Notes under the pieces: generated by a model | Told to the model about the DNA's origin: nothing | Databases searched by the model: none | What the model saw: the letters and a program-made list of their open reading frames with translations, nothing else | Translations under genes and position numbers: made by a program | Assembly: GCA_902362865.1 (NCBI GenBank) | Contig: CABIYE010000003.1 | Location: forward strand, 163,191-227,190 | Direction: 5' to 3' | Length of the DNA stretch: 64,000 bases | Source: Clostridiaceae bacterium | GTDB lineage: Bacteria > Bacillota > Clostridia > Lachnospirales > Lachnospiraceae | Shown: positions 10,002 to 19,677 of the stretch, in pieces | Layout: the number at the start of each line of letters is the position of its first letter | How positions within the stretch are numbered: the stretch's first letter is position 1

Positions 10002-10718
10002 ATGAATATTGCTATTATTGAAGATTCTAAAGCCGATAGCGCTGTTCTTCTTGCACTTTTGGATCAATTCTTTGCAAAATATGATTTCACACCCGGAATA
10101 GATACTTACGGGGATGCCGAAAACTTCCTTACTGCGTTTGAGCCGGGAAAATATGATCTGTGCTTTATGGATATTCATCTGCCGGGGATGAACGGCATGG
10201 ACGCTGCCCGGCAGATTTATAAAAAGGACAGCAACTTAAAAATTATTTTTCTGACCTGTACGAATCAATATATGGCCGACGGCTACTGCGTAAGGGCTCT
10301 GCGATATCTGCTGAAGCCTATATCTATGGTTCAGCTCAATGATTTTCTGCCGGAATATATCGAAGACTTCACTCAAAAGACAAGGCGTTTAACCGTTCAA
10401 ATTTACCGAAAAGATTACGAAATCTCTTTTTCAAAAATCTACTATATAAAGTCATCTGTTAAAACAGAAATCCATTTAAAGGATAATGTCTATCTGTCCA
10501 CTGCCAGGAAAAGCTTTTCCGATATAGTTGCGCCGCTTCTTACGGATTCCCGTTTTATTACCTGCAGCCGGGGAATTGTTGTAAACATGTCGCATGTCGT
10601 AAAAATTACCCAAGATTGTTTTCTGATGACAAATGGCGCATTTGTTCCAATCAGCCGAAGACGTTTTCAATCCGTAAGAAACAGTTTTATAAACTTTCAA
10701 TTGAAATTTTACTCATAG
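10002..10718 (+). CDS. Second LytTR-family response regulator
   Basis: A 238-aa protein with a receiver domain (acidic IIEDS, phospho-acceptor Asp57 in [12 protein letters not shown], Lys in LLKPI) and a C-terminal LytTR domain ([23 protein letters not shown]). The start follows GAGGTGATCTTTT. It is divergent from the sensor kinase gene and diverged from the regulator at 7146, so one kinase is bracketed by two LytTR regulators. Which one the kinase phosphorylates cannot be read from sequence. The last 10 bp overlap the convergent FKBP-like gene. Confidence 0.88.
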   Translation: MNIAIIEDSKADSAVLLALLDQFFAKYDFTPGIDTYGDAENFLTAFEPGKYDLCFMDIHLPGMNGMDAARQIYKKDSNLKIIFLTCTNQYMADGYCVRALRYLLKPISMVQLNDFLPEYIEDFTQKTRRLTVQIYRKDYEISFSKIYYIKSSVKTEIHLKDNVYLSTARKSFSDIVAPLLTDSRFITCSRGIVVNMSHVVKITQDCFLMTNGAFVPISRRRFQSVRNSFINFQLKFYS

Positions 10719-11863
10719 ATGCCATTAATTGTCACGTCGAATACCGCTTCTTTTCCATTCAATTCTTCTACGCCATAATCCTCCGGAAACGTAACGGTAA
10801 CCTGCACATTCTCTCCCACATTATGGCCAACAAGCTGCTCTTCAAAATCATCAATATAGGTTCCCGAGCCAATCGTCAGATCCGCCCCATTCCCATCGGT
10901 GCTTCCGCCGTCAAATGCCACGTCATCCACGTAACCCGTATAATCAATATTTACCGTATCTCCATCGGCAACCGTAAGGCTTGTATCTGTATTGTAGCTA
11001 GCAGATGCACTATCCCCGGCAGCATCATCCGATTTTGTACTCTGGAATATAACACCCCCTGCAATACACGCAACAACAAGGACTGCCGCCCCGGAAATAA
11101 TCCATTTCTTCAGCGAAGGTTTCTTCTCTTTCCTTCCCTTTCCCGATGCCAGCCGACTCAGATACCGAACCGCTTCCCGATCCTTCTTACGCTTTAACTC
11201 ACCCGTCCGGTTATTGGTATAGCGAATGCTGCCGATACGCTTTTCCAGCGCGTCGACCGCCGACTTTCCATCACTTCCCTTCACCCCGGGATCAAACCCC
11301 TTTGCCGCAAGGGCGTCCATAGCCTCTATACTTCGATCCGACAGCGCCGCTTCCACCCAAAACGCCACCTTGCAATCCTCATGCAAATATTTATCCGGGA
11401 TTTTATCAATCAAAGAAAACAGCTCCAGGGAACAGGTTACCAGCTTAGGATATTTGCTTACCGCTTTCCCCTGCTGAATCAGATACTGGAGCATGTTTCT
11501 ATTTTCCACTGTACAGGCAATCTCAAACAAACGCTCGCAATCAGCTTCCTCTTTGCAATCAATTCTCTTCAGATACTTTGTCATCAGGAAGGATACAAAA
11601 ACTCTCTGATTCCGGTTCTCCAGGTCAAGCTCCAGCATTCCCACTGTAAACTTCCCTGTTATCTTAAAAAGCTGTTCTGCAATCCGCCTGTCGCACAAAG
11701 CCAGGATGCTTCTGTAAACATCCATTTTATCTTTTTCCTCAATTTGCTGTAAAATACCGCCGTTCAGCATCGCACGTACATTATCCCGCCTATAATGTTT
11801 CAGATCCTGCATAAAATTCTCAACGGTAATCTCTAACTCCTGTTTTTCCTTATTCTTCTTCAT
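10709..11863 (-). CDS. Membrane-anchored protein with extracytoplasmic FKBP-like domain
   Basis: The start is placed at ATG 11863, six bases after GGAGG; the ATG at 11884 has no ribosome site. About 384 aa. The N-terminal 230 residues are soluble, helical and rich in repeats resembling ankyrin-type counting segments ([19 protein letters not shown]). A single hydrophobic helix ([20 protein letters not shown]) follows, then a Ser/Asp-rich linker and a C-terminal domain beginning [14 protein letters not shown] and ending [12 protein letters not shown]. That is the pattern of FKBP-type peptidyl-prolyl isomerases, with the short trigger-factor-like form. Orientation (N inside, FKBP outside) is inferred from the single helix. 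Substrate unknown. Confidence 0.7.
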   Translation of the reverse strand: MKKNKEKQELEITVENFMQDLKHYRRDNVRAMLNGGILQQIEEKDKMDVYRSILALCDRRIAEQLFKITGKFTVGMLELDLENRNQRVFVSFLMTKYLKRIDCKEEADCERLFEIACTVENRNMLQYLIQQGKAVSKYPKLVTCSLELFSLIDKIPDKYLHEDCKVAFWVEAALSDRSIEAMDALAAKGFDPGVKGSDGKSAVDALEKRIGSIRYTNNRTGELKRKKDREAVRYLSRLASGKGRKEKKPSLKKWIISGAAVLVVACIAGGVIFQSTKSDDAAGDSASASYNTDTSLTVADGDTVNIDYTGYVDDVAFDGGSTDGNGADLTIGSGTYIDDFEEQLVGHNVGENVQVTVTFPEDYGVEELNGKEAVFDVTINGIYE

Positions 11864-12008
11864 CGGCATCCTCCAAATTTCCATTTTTAAACATCATAAT
11901 GAAAATTTGTGTTTTTTCCGTCGATAAAATGTGATTATTCTGTGACCTTTTCGTCAATTGGTATCCAAATCTCCAATTAACTGTTATACTGAAACCGGAG
12001 GTGATAGA

Positions 12009-12788
12009 ATGGAAAAATTTGATTTTTTATCAGCATACAACCTGACAGACAACGACCTGATGGCAGCCGGGATTACATGGGACGAACTGGATGCCATTTT
12101 AAAAGAATATCAAAAAACCGAAGAACTCCTGCGGGGAATCGGAAAGGATTTCATCAACGATTATCTATACGATATTGACAAAGCCGGGATTCATTCCTAC
12201 CGCTACCGTACCAAAGAACCCGGTCATTTACTGGAGAAAATTATCCGCAAACGTACGGAAAACCCAGACAGGTTCGCCGGTCTGGATCATACAAATTATT
12301 ATAAATATATCACAGATTTAATCGGTATCCGTGTATTCTTTCTGTACCGGGAGGACTGGATTCACTTTCATCGCTACATTACACGGACATTTGAAAACAA
12401 TCCTGACATCTATGTAGAAGACAGGCTGGCAGATTTTGACAACGATACCGCTCACTACTATATTGCCGAACGGCCGAAAGTATACAAGCGCTCCGGTGAC
12501 AGCCGCATCTATGATGAAAAAGAAATCGATATCATTGCCGGAGGCATCTACCGTTCTCTTCATTATATTATAAAGTATAAAGGATACTATGTGGAAATTC
12601 AGGGCAGAACCCTCTTTGAAGAGGGATGGAGCGAGATTGACCACGACATTGTCTATCCTTATTATAAAGATGATGAAATGTTGAAAGATTTCTCTAAATT
12701 GCTGAACCGGCTCTCCGGTATGGCAGACGAGATGAGCTCTTATTTCCGTAGAATGAAGCAGGATCTGAACGATAGGAATTCTAAATAA
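12009..12788 (+). CDS. RelA/SpoT-domain small alarmone synthetase
   Basis: 259 aa, starting at ATG 12009 after CCGGAGGTGATAGA. It has the (p)ppGpp synthetase core without hydrolase or TGS/ACT domains: SYRYRTKEPGHLLEKI, DLIGIRVFFLY, GIYRSLHYIIKY, YYVEIQGRTLFEEGWSEIDH. These match the GTP-pyrophosphokinase motifs DxxGIR, YRSLH and VEIQxRT. Small alarmone synthetases of this length make (p)ppGpp from ATP and GDP/GTP in the cytoplasm, usually under transcriptional control. It is monocistronic and ends before a shared terminator with nagA. Confidence 0.85.
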   Translation: MEKFDFLSAYNLTDNDLMAAGITWDELDAILKEYQKTEELLRGIGKDFINDYLYDIDKAGIHSYRYRTKEPGHLLEKIIRKRTENPDRFAGLDHTNYYKYITDLIGIRVFFLYREDWIHFHRYITRTFENNPDIYVEDRLADFDNDTAHYYIAERPKVYKRSGDSRIYDEKEIDIIAGGIYRSLHYIIKYKGYYVEIQGRTLFEEGWSEIDHDIVYPYYKDDEMLKDFSKLLNRLSGMADEMSSYFRRMKQDLNDRNSK

Positions 12789-12856
12789 ACCATGTATTTA
12801 TATCGGAATTATCAATTATATTAATCTCCGGAAGAATGTTATAATAAACCATAGCC

Positions 12857-12904
12857 AATGCCCTCAGTTTTCAAAAGCAAGCGTCTTTGCAGACTGAGGG
12901 CATT
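12857..12904. terminator. Bidirectional terminator between alarmone synthetase and nagA
   Basis: Perfect 12-bp arms AATGCCCTCAGT and ACTGAGGGCATT around a 24-base loop, lying between two convergent genes. Confidence 0.7.
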
Positions 12905-12934
12905 TCAGGCAACACTATAGATAATTTCTATCGT

Positions 12935-14074
12935 TTACACGATCCGTTTCCCATCTTTTATCACCAGCTTCAGCTCCAGCTCCTTATCAAGCAGCACAAC
13001 ATTGGCATGCTTCCCTTCCGTGATAGAACCATAGCGGTCATACACTCCCAGGCTCCTGGCCGGATTCATCGTAGCACAGGCAACTGCCGTCTCCAGCGGA
13101 ATCCCCATTTCTTTTACCACCGTCCTCATGCAGTCTGTCAGGTTTGTGGCAGAGCCGGCTAGCGCCCCGTCAGACACCAGCGTCGCCCGGTTCCCTACAA
13201 CATTTACCGCAAGACCCCCCAGAGTATACTGCCCATCCGGCATTCCTGTTGCGCGCATACTGTCGCTGATTAAAATCATCCGGTCTTCTCCCAGCATCTT
13301 AAAGGTGGCTCTTACTACTGCCGGATGGATGTGCACGCCATCACAGATCATCTCTGCCATTACATGTCCGCTATCTGACACAGCGCCCACTACCCCCGGT
13401 TCTCTGTGGGTAAATGCCGGCATGGCATTGTACAGATGCACCGCATGGCAGGCGCCGGCATCAAACGCCGCCTTCGCCGTATCATAATCTGCATTGGTAT
13501 GTGCAAGAGAGATCTGAACCTTTCCCTTCATCGCTTCTATAAATTCCCGGAATCCGTCATTTTGCTCCGGCGCAATTCCAATAAACTTCACCAGCCCCTC
13601 CGATGCCTCCAGGAAACGCTCTGCGATTTCCTGATCACAGGAAATAATATTTCTGGCGTCCTGCGCTCCTTTCTTCTCGGAACTGATAAAGGGTCCTTCC
13701 ATATTAATACCAATCAGATCGGCCCTTTCCGACACTTGCTCTTTCTTATATTCTGCCGCAGTTTTCAGAATCGCTTCCAATTCATCCACCGGAAGCGTCA
13801 TGGTCGCCGGAGCAATCGCCGTAACACCGACAGACGCCTCGTATTCAGCGATCCTGGCAATTGCCTCCTTCGTACCATCGCAGAAATCGTCCCCCTTGCA
13901 TCCGTGGAAATGAAGATCAATCAATCCCGGAATAGCATAGCATCCTTCTCCGTCTATCATTTCCTCCGCTTCCATTCCTTCCGGCGCACTGGTAAATATA
14001 CCGTCCCGGATATAGATTTCTCCATCTTCAAACCGCTTATCCTCTGTATATACTTTTACATTCTTAATAATCAT
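12935..14074 (-). CDS. nagA: N-acetylglucosamine-6-phosphate deacetylase
   Basis: About 379 aa. The start is ATG 14074, preceded by GGGAGGAAACAGG; the upstream ATG at 14089 lies within that ribosome site. Amidohydrolase motifs visible: LIDLHFHGCKGDDF (metal HxH), GINMEGPF (metal Glu), AHTNADYD, CHAVHLYNAMPAFTHR and LISDSMRATG (catalytic Asp). It removes acetate from GlcNAc-6-P to give GlcN-6-P, which NagB (divergent at 19944) converts to fructose-6-P. It is the last gene of the sialic-acid locus, 31 bp after the RpiR regulator. Confidence 0.95.
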   Translation of the reverse strand: MIIKNVKVYTEDKRFEDGEIYIRDGIFTSAPEGMEAEEMIDGEGCYAIPGLIDLHFHGCKGDDFCDGTKEAIARIAEYEASVGVTAIAPATMTLPVDELEAILKTAAEYKKEQVSERADLIGINMEGPFISSEKKGAQDARNIISCDQEIAERFLEASEGLVKFIGIAPEQNDGFREFIEAMKGKVQISLAHTNADYDTAKAAFDAGACHAVHLYNAMPAFTHREPGVVGAVSDSGHVMAEMICDGVHIHPAVVRATFKMLGEDRMILISDSMRATGMPDGQYTLGGLAVNVVGNRATLVSDGALAGSATNLTDCMRTVVKEMGIPLETAVACATMNPARSLGVYDRYGSITEGKHANVVLLDKELELKLVIKDGKRIV

Positions 14075-14105
14075 CCTGTTTCCTCCCACTATTTATGAGC
14101 CTCCG

Positions 14106-14948
14106 CTATTCTATCATGCTGCGGTGCGTCTTCCTGCCTTCTTCCAGCGCCCGGAGGGTGCTGTCATGCAGCGTCTCTTTCTCGTACTTGTCCTGCTCCA
14201 CATAATAAGAATAAATAATGTCCAGCATCACCAAAACCGGAAATTGTGGTGAAATTACATTTCCATGATTCAGATGCTGAAGCGACGGCAGCAAAATAAC
14301 TTCCGTACAATATCTGGCAAATTCATCCCGGTTACTGGCAGTAAGCAGGATTGTTCTCGCCCCTCTGTGAAATGCTTCCTTCAGAAGAAAAAGCACGCCC
14401 TCTGTCTCTCCGCTGATGCTAATGCCGAATACCAGACTCCTTTTATCCTGAAATACCGCCTGCATACGCATCAGATCCGAATCAACGATAGAATCAATGT
14501 CCACACCAACGCGCATAAACCGAAGCTCCATCTCACTCGCCGCAAATCCGGAGCTTCCCTTTCCACACACAAATACCCGTTCGCTCTGGCTGAGAAACCG
14601 ACATATTCTGGCAATCTGAGCTTCATCCACCAGACTGTAAGTCTTATTCAGAAGTTCCTGATAAGCATTCAGAACCATTCTGGTATTTCCTGTAATGGAT
14701 TCTTGTTTTTCCACGAAAGTTTCTTCATATTGATATACAAATTCCCGGTAGCCACGATAGCCGCATTTCTTTGCAAAGCGAGAAAGGGACGCTTCTGACA
14801 CATACAGACGTTCTGCCACCGCCTTTGCCGAAAAATCAACTTTTTTTCGGTTATGGATAAAGAAATCCGCGATATTTTTCTCTACCGTTGTGAATTTATC
14901 ATAATTAGATTCTATCATCGGCACTACAGATTTTACATAATATTCCAT
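14106..14948 (-). CDS. RpiR/MurR-family regulator of the sialic-acid locus
   Basis: 280 aa with an N-terminal HTH_6 domain (FSAKAVAERLYVSEASLSRFAKKCGYRGY) and a C-terminal SIS sugar-phosphate-binding domain (VFVCGKGSSGFAASEMELR, SISGETEGVLFLL). Start after GGAAAGAGGTAATT. Family members such as NanR/MurR sense amino-sugar phosphates and usually repress their catabolic operon. It sits between the ROK kinase and nagA in one operon, so it probably senses ManNAc-6-P or GlcNAc-6-P (inference). Confidence 0.88.
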   Translation of the reverse strand: MEYYVKSVVPMIESNYDKFTTVEKNIADFFIHNRKKVDFSAKAVAERLYVSEASLSRFAKKCGYRGYREFVYQYEETFVEKQESITGNTRMVLNAYQELLNKTYSLVDEAQIARICRFLSQSERVFVCGKGSSGFAASEMELRFMRVGVDIDSIVDSDLMRMQAVFQDKRSLVFGISISGETEGVLFLLKEAFHRGARTILLTASNRDEFARYCTEVILLPSLQHLNHGNVISPQFPVLVMLDIIYSYYVEQDKYEKETLHDSTLRALEEGRKTHRSMIE

Positions 14949-14962
14949 AATTACCTCTTTCC

Positions 14963-15853
14963 TTACGATTCCGGATGGAGTTCTTTAAAATGGTAAAACG
15001 CTCCCAGCATCCCCGCATCATTTTTATGTTTTGCAAATGCGATCCGGGTCTTCTCAGCAATGCCGGATACCAGATATTTTCCCACTGCCCGGGTAATCCG
15101 CTCCCTCAAAAATTCTTCCTGCGCCATAATTCCGCCGCCCAGCACAACCACTTCCGGATTAATCACATAACAAATATTCGCAATCCCTCTGCCAAGAACC
15201 TCCGTCATCTCGTCAATTGCCTGACAGCACACGCTGTCTCCTTTTTTTGCCTCCTCAAATATCCGGAATCCATTCCAATCTTCTTCAGGCTCTTCCTTCC
15301 GCAGGGCCACCTTTTTCGTCAGGGTGCTTGCCGCTCCCAGAGTCTGGAAATCACTGTCCCCCATTTTCATATAGCCCACCTCACAGGCGCTGCCGCTGTA
15401 TCCATGGAACACCTTACCGTCTATTACAATACATCCGCCGATTCCCGTACCGACAGTCAGCATCACTGCAGCACAGCTCCCTTTAGAAGCTCCCGACATA
15501 TACTCTGCAAGCCCCGCGCAGTTCACATCATTTTCCACCTCGCAGGGAAGGCCAAAACGCTCTTCCATCGTCTCCTTGAACTTCGTCCCTGCATAATGAG
15601 GGATTAGCGGCGACGAATAAAAGATTTCTCCCTTTCGGGTATCTACCATCCCGGCTGTAGAAATACAGATTCCGCCGATCCGATATGTCCCCGCCAGCTT
15701 TTCCACAATCCCCAATGCCTTCTCAAGAATTGCCGGACCGCCCTTGTATGCCTCCGTTGCCATCTCGCTGCGGCACAGAATTGTTCCATCCTCTCTGACA
15801 ACGCCGTATTTGATTGCTGTTCCCCCAATGTCTATACTGATATATTCTTTCAT
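14963..15853 (-). CDS. nanK: ROK-family sugar kinase, probable N-acetylmannosamine kinase
   Basis: 296 aa. Motifs: N-terminal phosphate loop ISIDIGGTAIKYGVV, catalytic ENDVNCAGLAEY, LTVGTGIGGCIVIDGKVF, and VVLGGGIMAQ near the end. The classical ROK zinc motif CxCGxxGCxE is absent (the region reads SACEVGYMKMG), as in several Firmicute ManNAc kinases. Position between nanQ-like and rpiR genes supports phosphorylation of ManNAc to ManNAc-6-P, the NanE substrate. A glucokinase role is less likely. It has its own promoter (15872-15900). Confidence 0.82.
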   Translation of the reverse strand: MKEYISIDIGGTAIKYGVVREDGTILCRSEMATEAYKGGPAILEKALGIVEKLAGTYRIGGICISTAGMVDTRKGEIFYSSPLIPHYAGTKFKETMEERFGLPCEVENDVNCAGLAEYMSGASKGSCAAVMLTVGTGIGGCIVIDGKVFHGYSGSACEVGYMKMGDSDFQTLGAASTLTKKVALRKEEPEEDWNGFRIFEEAKKGDSVCCQAIDEMTEVLGRGIANICYVINPEVVVLGGGIMAQEEFLRERITRAVGKYLVSGIAEKTRIAFAKHKNDAGMLGAFYHFKELHPES

Positions 15854-15871
15854 AACCGTACCTCTTTAATT

Positions 15872-15900
15872 ATTATATTCAAAAATGCTGCAGCGCACAA
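15872..15900 (-). promoter_or_regulatory. Internal promoter for nanK-rpiR-nagA
   Basis: On the minus strand, TTGTGC (15895-15900), 17 bp, TATAAT (15872-15877), just after the terminator behind nanQ. It allows expression of the distal three genes independently of nanE-A-T-Q. Confidence 0.55.
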
Positions 15901-15915
15901 GGCTCTCTGGGCAAC

Positions 15916-15945
15916 AAAAAGGCAATCCGGAACTCCGGGCTGCCT
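15916..15945 (-). terminator. Intra-locus terminator after nanQ-like gene
   Basis: On the minus strand the stem AGGCAgcCCGGA/TCCGGatTGCCT is followed by TTTTTGTTG. It splits the nan locus into two transcription units or acts as a leaky attenuator. Confidence 0.65.
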
Positions 15946-15957
15946 CCTTGCATACGC

Positions 15958-16407
15958 TCAAATACGTACTTTAAAAATCGCCTTTTTAATTTTCTCCGGT
16001 TCCTCCACGGCTACCGCAGTACGATGCCCGTCGCTCGGATAACAGATCAGGAAATCCCCGTCCCGCAAAACCACTGAACTATTCTTCTCTCCATCCATAG
16101 GCAGGAAATCATCCTTCTCCACAAATTCTTTTACGTCCATATTCTGTATAAAATTCAGGTCAATCTGTTCCGTCCCGTGAAGCATTACATGGACATCCAG
16201 ATACTTCCTGTGCGCCTCCCAGAACCGCTCTTTCGCCGCTGTAGTCGTATATTCTACAATATTTACAAAGAGCCTTTCTCCATCAATCTCGTGACTCCCT
16301 TTTTCAAAGGAAGCCAGATTATGCTCTTTTGCATATTCAAAACATTCTTTCACCTGTTCCTCCAGGAACGGGAATTCTTCCAGATTATTGATATTTCCAA
16401 ATATCAT
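15958..16407 (-). CDS. nanQ: YhcH/YjgK/YiaL-family (NanQ-like) protein
   Basis: 149 aa. Family signature: VNIVEYTTTAAKERFWEAH, KYLDVHVMLHGTEQID, a DFLICYPSDGHRTAV core, ending KKAIFKVRI. The conserved His/Glu set of the cupin-like fold is visible. E. coli NanQ speeds anomer conversion of N-acetylneuraminate; other members are named after a beta-galactosidase subunit. Location directly downstream of the transporter supports an anomerase role in sialic-acid entry. Confidence 0.85.
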   Translation of the reverse strand: MIFGNINNLEEFPFLEEQVKECFEYAKEHNLASFEKGSHEIDGERLFVNIVEYTTTAAKERFWEAHRKYLDVHVMLHGTEQIDLNFIQNMDVKEFVEKDDFLPMDGEKNSSVVLRDGDFLICYPSDGHRTAVAVEEPEKIKKAIFKVRI

Positions 16408-16436
16408 CTCTTCTATCTCCTTTTTTGACAGGCTGC

Positions 16437-17942
16437 TTAATTTTTATAGATCGTCGTATATTCTGCAGGCACAGAAGTATCTCCCTTTACCTTTCTCCAG
16501 ATATAGCTTGCTGGTACTCCTACTACCAGAGATACCACAATAGAGATAATGGAGTAAGACCAAATTGAGACATCCTCAGCAGGCACAAAGTATTTGATAT
16601 ATACCATCACTGCTGATGCTGCGATAAATGCAAGGGTTGTACCAAATGTATTGGCAACCTTCGTAAATGCTCCCAGAATAAAGGAACCAATCAGAATACC
16701 CAGCACCAGTCCCATAAATCCGTTAAACCACTCATACGCAGATTTCACGCCTCCATTCGCCAGCACCATTGCCACGATAATTGCAAAGATACCGACAATC
16801 AGAGATACATACTGTCCGATCTTCGTCTGTTTCTCAAAGCTTAATTCTTTCTTAGAAAGACGCTCCTGGATATCCAGCGTCCAGCTGGAAGCCACAGAAT
16901 TAAGACCGGTGGAAAGCGTAGACTGCGCCGCTGCATAAATAGCCGCCAGAAGAAGCCCTGTTATACCAACCGGAAGTTCAAATGCAATATAGGAAGCAAA
17001 AATCTGATCCTGCGCTGCTGCCGGCGGAAGCGCATTCTGCTGATAGAACACGTATAATCCTGTACCGATTAAATAGAAAACAGTTGCAATGAAAATGGAT
17101 AATGCACCATTTGTCAACATCATTTTATTCAGTTTTTTCGTATCTGTAGTAGTTGTAAAACGCTGTACAATATCTTGGCTTGACACATAAGATCCCATCG
17201 TATTGAAGCCTGCGCCAACAATCATAATAAATACACTGTCTTTCAGGATATTCGGATTAAAAATCGGCTGATCTGCTGCAAGGAACTTGTGCTCTGCCGT
17301 AAATGCATGGAAGATTGCCCCAATTCCGCCATCCAGATGCGCCAGCAAGAAAAACAAAGCAAAGGTAACACCAATCAGTAAAACAGAACCCTGAATAAAA
17401 TCGGTCCAAAGCACGGACTTTAATCCGCCTGTATAAGAATAAATAATCGCAATCACACCCATGATAATAATCAGCAAATTAACGCTGATTCCTGTCAGGC
17501 TTCCCAAAACCATACAAGGCAGATACATGATGATGGACATACGCCCAATCTGGTAAATAATGAACATAACCGCCCCAAGGACACGAAGTCCCTTACTTCC
17601 GAACCGCAGCTCCAGATAATGATATGCAGTATCAATATCCAGCTTACTATAAATCGGCAGGAAGAAACGAATGGTAAGAGGAATCGCAAGCAGCATTCCA
17701 AGCTGTGCAAACCACATAATCCATGTCCCCGCATAGGAGTTCCCTGCCAATGACAGGAAGGAAATGGGACTCAGCAGCGTAGCAAAAATAGACACAGAGG
17801 TCACCCACCACGGAATCGTTCCATCACCTTTAAAATATTCTTTTCCTTTCATCTCTTTTTTAGCGAAATGAAGTCCTGCAAAAAGCACTGCCGCCAAATA
17901 AACAATCAAAATAATCAAATCAATAATCGTAAACCCCTGCAT
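16437..17942 (-). CDS. Sodium:solute symporter, probable sialic acid transporter (SSS)
   Basis: 501 aa with about 13 hydrophobic segments; start after GAGGGAGGAAAC. SSS-family features include GDGTIPWWVTSVSIFATLLS near the N-terminus, GGLKSVLWTDFIQG and AAAQSTLSTGLNS. It lies 11 bp after nanA and upstream of nanQ, so Na+-coupled uptake of N-acetylneuraminate is the likely role. Other gut Firmicutes use ABC or TRAP systems instead. Substrate is inferred from context only. Confidence 0.88.
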   Translation of the reverse strand: MQGFTIIDLIILIVYLAAVLFAGLHFAKKEMKGKEYFKGDGTIPWWVTSVSIFATLLSPISFLSLAGNSYAGTWIMWFAQLGMLLAIPLTIRFFLPIYSKLDIDTAYHYLELRFGSKGLRVLGAVMFIIYQIGRMSIIMYLPCMVLGSLTGISVNLLIIIMGVIAIIYSYTGGLKSVLWTDFIQGSVLLIGVTFALFFLLAHLDGGIGAIFHAFTAEHKFLAADQPIFNPNILKDSVFIMIVGAGFNTMGSYVSSQDIVQRFTTTTDTKKLNKMMLTNGALSIFIATVFYLIGTGLYVFYQQNALPPAAAQDQIFASYIAFELPVGITGLLLAAIYAAAQSTLSTGLNSVASSWTLDIQERLSKKELSFEKQTKIGQYVSLIVGIFAIIVAMVLANGGVKSAYEWFNGFMGLVLGILIGSFILGAFTKVANTFGTTLAFIAASAVMVYIKYFVPAEDVSIWSYSIISIVVSLVVGVPASYIWRKVKGDTSVPAEYTTIYKN

Positions 17943-17953
17943 GTTTCCTCCCT

Positions 17954-18874
17954 CTAAAAGCCTTCTTTTGCTTTTGCATCACGAATCATCCGGGCAGCTT
18001 CTTCTACGATTGCCATATCACTCTCTGTCAGAGATGGCAGCGGCTTTCTTACTCCGCCAAGATCCAGCCCTTCATTTATCTTAAGAATTGCCTTAATCAC
18101 TGCATACATATTGCCATGCGCAGAACACATTTTGTAAATAATCTCATCTATAGCATACTGAAGATTCCTTGCCGCATCCATATCGCCTGCTTTTACATAC
18201 GCATCCAGTTTCAGGAATAATTCCGGCATAACTCCATACGTTCCGCCGATTCCCCCTTCTGCGCCAATGACACGACCGCTCATAAACTGTTCATCCGGTC
18301 CGTTGAAAATGATATAATCCTCTCCCGCAGCCTGTTTGAACATCTGAATATCCTGCACCGGCATCGATGAATTCTTAACTCCGATAACCCTTGGATTCTT
18401 CCGCATTTCTTCAAATAATCCCATTGTCAGCGCCACACCTGCAAGCTGTGGGATATTATAGATTACAAAGTCTGTATTCGGCGCCGCGGCACTGATATCA
18501 TTCCAATACTGAGCAATCGCATACTCCGGAAGCCGGAAATAAATCGGAGGGATTGCTGCAATCGCATCAACACCCAGACTTTCTGCATGCCTTGCAAGCT
18601 CCACACTGTCTTTTGTATTGTTACATGCAACGTGAGCGATCACCGTAAGCTTTCCTTCAGCCGCCTTCATTACATTTTCCAGCACTACCTTTCTATCCTC
18701 TACACTCTGGTAAATGCATTCTCCTGAAGAGCCATTGACATATACGCCCTTCACACCTTTGTCCACAAAATATCTTGTCAAAGCCTGTACGCCTTCTGGA
18801 CTGATATTTCCCTCTGCGTCATAACAAGCATAAAACGCAGGAATGACTCCTTTGTACTTGTCTAAATTTCTCAT
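17954..18874 (-). CDS. nanA: N-acetylneuraminate lyase
   Basis: 306 aa DapA/NanA-type TIM barrel. YVNGSSGECIY carries the GSxGE substrate loop, IYNIPQLAGVAL carries the conserved Tyr, and GVKNSSMPVQD contains the Schiff-base Lys. A second loop is NGPDEQFMSGRVIGAEGGIGGTYG. It splits sialic acid to ManNAc and pyruvate in the cytoplasm. Neighbouring nanE and transporter genes favour NanA over dihydrodipicolinate synthase. Start after AAAAGGAGAAAGAGAAC. Confidence 0.92.
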   Translation of the reverse strand: MRNLDKYKGVIPAFYACYDAEGNISPEGVQALTRYFVDKGVKGVYVNGSSGECIYQSVEDRKVVLENVMKAAEGKLTVIAHVACNNTKDSVELARHAESLGVDAIAAIPPIYFRLPEYAIAQYWNDISAAAPNTDFVIYNIPQLAGVALTMGLFEEMRKNPRVIGVKNSSMPVQDIQMFKQAAGEDYIIFNGPDEQFMSGRVIGAEGGIGGTYGVMPELFLKLDAYVKAGDMDAARNLQYAIDEIIYKMCSAHGNMYAVIKAILKINEGLDLGGVRKPLPSLTESDMAIVEEAARMIRDAKAKEGF

Positions 18875-18940
18875 GTTCTCTTTCTCCTTTTCCCTTTCAT
18901 GAATCCTTTGATTGATTTACAGTTACTTATGTTAAAATAT

Positions 18941-19636
18941 TTAGTCCAATGCCTCGGCAAATGCTTTCGTAATCAACTGTGGTCTTGTAATAATGGAGCC
19001 AACCACCACACTGAATGCTCCCAGTTCAATCACACGCTTTGCCTTCTCCGGTGTATTGATATTTCCCTCTGCAATCACCCGGTTCTTTACTTGCGCAACA
19101 ATCTTGCGCAGGATTTCAAAATCATTCTCTTCAATCCTGTCGCCTTTGCTCTGTTCGGTATATCCAACCATTGTAGTTCCGATAAAATCAAATCCCAGCT
19201 CATCTGCATGCAGCGCTTCTTCCACCGTAGAACAGTCCGCCATAAAAAGCTGTTCCGGGTACCGCTCCTTCACTTCCCGGAAGAATTCATCCAGGCTTTT
19301 CCCGCCAGGTCTTTTGGAAATGGTTGCATCCATAGCAATAATTTCCGGTTTTACCTCCATTAACTCCTCAATTTCCTTCATAGTCGGAGTAATATAAATG
19401 CAGCTGTCGTCATAATCTCTTTTTACAATTCCAATAATCGGGAGATCCACTTGGGATTGGATTTCCTGAATATCTTCCTTTGTATTCGCACGTATTCCGT
19501 ATGCGCCACCCATCTTTGCCGCCAGCGCCATCCTTCCCATAATAAAAGAGGAATGCAGCGGTTCATGTGGCAATGCCTGACAAGATACAATCAACTTTCC
19601 TTTCAATTGCTCTACTCTCTCATTCATCTTCGTCAT
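18941..19636 (-). CDS. nanE: N-acetylmannosamine-6-phosphate 2-epimerase
   Basis: 231 aa NanE-family barrel: [14 protein letters not shown] at the N-terminus, [28 protein letters not shown] (catalytic Lys), [25 protein letters not shown] and [13 protein letters not shown]. It converts ManNAc-6-P to GlcNAc-6-P, linking NanK to NagA. First gene of the operon, start after AAAGGAGGTCAGAAT. Confidence 0.95.
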   Translation of the reverse strand: MTKMNERVEQLKGKLIVSCQALPHEPLHSSFIMGRMALAAKMGGAYGIRANTKEDIQEIQSQVDLPIIGIVKRDYDDSCIYITPTMKEIEELMEVKPEIIAMDATISKRPGGKSLDEFFREVKERYPEQLFMADCSTVEEALHADELGFDFIGTTMVGYTEQSKGDRIEENDFEILRKIVAQVKNRVIAEGNINTPEKAKRVIELGAFSVVVGSIITRPQLITKAFAEALD

Positions 19637-19677
19637 ATTCTGACCTCCTTTGCTTTTCGCTCCTTAATTCTGAACCC

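Noticed and set aside
7888..10718. agr-type peptide quorum system
   Set aside because: A GHKL kinase and LytTR regulators are present, but no AgrB-like processing protein or short AgrD-like peptide gene is seen nearby.
17954..18874. Dihydrodipicolinate synthase instead of NanA
   Set aside because: Same fold, but the gene lies between nanE and a transporter within a complete sialic-acid pathway, so NanA is the better call.
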